The position numbers and the translations under genes were made by a program. Source: Chloroflexota bacterium (lineage in GTDB: Bacteria > Chloroflexota > Dehalococcoidia > SHYM01). Taken from it: a stretch of 5,737 nt of DNA. Where the stretch lies: assembly GCA_016199375.1 (NCBI GenBank), contig JACQGV010000176.1, positions 1 to 5,737 of the forward strand, read 5' to 3'. Every line of letters starts with the position of its first letter. Positions within the stretch are counted from its first letter, which is position 1. Of this stretch, positions 5,473 to 5,737 are shown one piece after another. The notes below the pieces were generated by a model. It worked only from the letters and a program-made list of their open reading frames with translations, ran no database searches and was not told the origin of the DNA.

Positions 5473-5697
5473 ATGGAACGCACCACCATCTCTATGCCGG
5501 ACGAGCTGCTTCAGCGCCTGCGGATGATTGCCGCGGAGCGGCGCACATCTATGGCTGCCCTGGTCCGAGAAGCCCTGGAAGAGAAGGCCAAGAGTTATCG
5601 TCCACGGCCGCGCAGCTGGGGTGTCGGCGCCTCGGGGCACACAGACACCGCGAGCCAGGCGGGTGACATGCGGCCGGAGCCTCGGTCATGGCGCTAG
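5473..5697 (+). CDS. vapB: Ribbon-helix-helix (CopG-like) antitoxin, VapB type
   Basis: A 74-residue protein. Residues 2-8 (ERTTISM) form the DNA-reading beta strand, PDELLQRLRMIAAE the first helix (9-22) and SMAALVREALEEKAKS the second (26-41), the classic CopG/MetJ ribbon-helix-helix fold. The basic, Pro/Gly-rich tail (about 43-74) contains SGHTDTASQAGD and ends PEPRSWR; in such antitoxins the tail threads into the PIN toxin and inhibits it. The likely role is dimeric DNA binding for autoregulation plus toxin neutralisation. The start at 5473 is preferred over an upstream in-frame ATG at 5413 because the promoter and operator lie between them and the 20 added residues (PHHYCYHDA) look non-coding. 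The stop codon lies inside the next gene (10-nt overlap). The specific VapB assignment depends on the neighbouring PIN toxin. Confidence 0.87.
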   Translation: MERTTISMPDELLQRLRMIAAERRTSMAALVREALEEKAKSYRPRPRSWGVGASGHTDTASQAGDMRPEPRSWR

Positions 5698-5737
5698 TCC
5701 TCGACTCCGGGCCGCTGTATGCGTCCCTCGACCGCAC
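5688..5737 (+). CDS. vapC: PIN-domain toxin, VapC type, N-terminal fragment (runs off the window)
   Basis: Only 16 codons are present. They read MALVLDSGPLYASLDR, the N-terminal beta strand and first catalytic aspartate (D6, in VLDSGPL) of PIN-domain ribonucleases, where xxDTGPLxALLDR is typical. VapC toxins use four acidic residues and Mg2+ to cleave RNA, often initiator tRNA or rRNA; the remaining acidic residues are outside the window. The ATG overlaps the antitoxin end by 10 nt and has GGAG at 5676-5679 with 8-nt spacing. This order, antitoxin first with a short overlap, is the standard module arrangement. The call is by short motif plus context; whether the rest of the gene is intact cannot be judged. 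Confidence 0.78.
   Translation, partial: MALVLDSGPLYASLDR

Noticed and set aside
1..5737. CRISPR array, insertion sequence, phage genes or a novel defence island
   Set aside because: No regularly spaced repeats, transposase motifs or terminal inverted repeats were seen. Apart from the toxin-antitoxin start at the right edge, all genes are housekeeping.

Overview
The window is a GC-rich, almost fully coding bacterial segment with every recognisable gene on the + strand. The gene set is the 3' end of recR, then recO, uppP, metG, a TatD-family hydrolase, a trans-polyprenyl diphosphate synthase, and the start of a VapBC-type toxin-antitoxin pair. High GC, frequent GTG starts, the type of methionyl-tRNA synthetase (KLSTS in place of KMSKS, one four-cysteine zinc knuckle) and the metG / tatD / polyprenyl synthase order are compatible with a Chloroflexota (Dehalococcoidia-like) genome. 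That placement is an inference from general resemblance; no search was run.

Region 1 (1-1778) holds repair and envelope genes. The last 32 codons of recR are followed after one base by recO, so the two subunits of the RecFOR loading machinery are probably translated together. RecO carries an unusual palindromic, AT3-richer stretch in its linker. A 63-bp gap with a perfect 9-bp hairpin separates recO from uppP, the membrane phosphatase that recycles undecaprenyl diphosphate.

Region 2 (1779-5288) looks like a separate transcription unit. A GC-rich hairpin lies just after uppP, followed by an extended -10 promoter (TGcTAGAAT) and a Shine-Dalgarno that positions the metG GTG start. metG overlaps the TatD gene by 14 nt and the TatD gene is one base from the polyprenyl synthase gene. 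All three start with GTG, so the preferred starts differ from the longest open frames for the last two. The trio makes charged initiator and elongator methionyl-tRNA, a metal-dependent nuclease/hydrolase, and probably the quinone side chain.

Region 3 (5289-5737) is a less GC-rich spacer followed by a toxin-antitoxin module: a ribbon-helix-helix antitoxin overlapping by 10 nt a PIN-domain toxin that runs off the window. A near-consensus promoter (TTGATA, 17 nt, extended TATCAT) places the predicted transcript start on the antitoxin ATG itself, implying a leaderless message. A perfect 7-bp inverted repeat straddles the -10 element as a probable autoregulatory operator.

I see no CRISPR array, insertion sequence, rRNA or convincing tRNA, and no clearly new multi-gene system. 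The most interesting points are the regulatory arrangement of the toxin-antitoxin module and the possible palindromic insertion inside recO.
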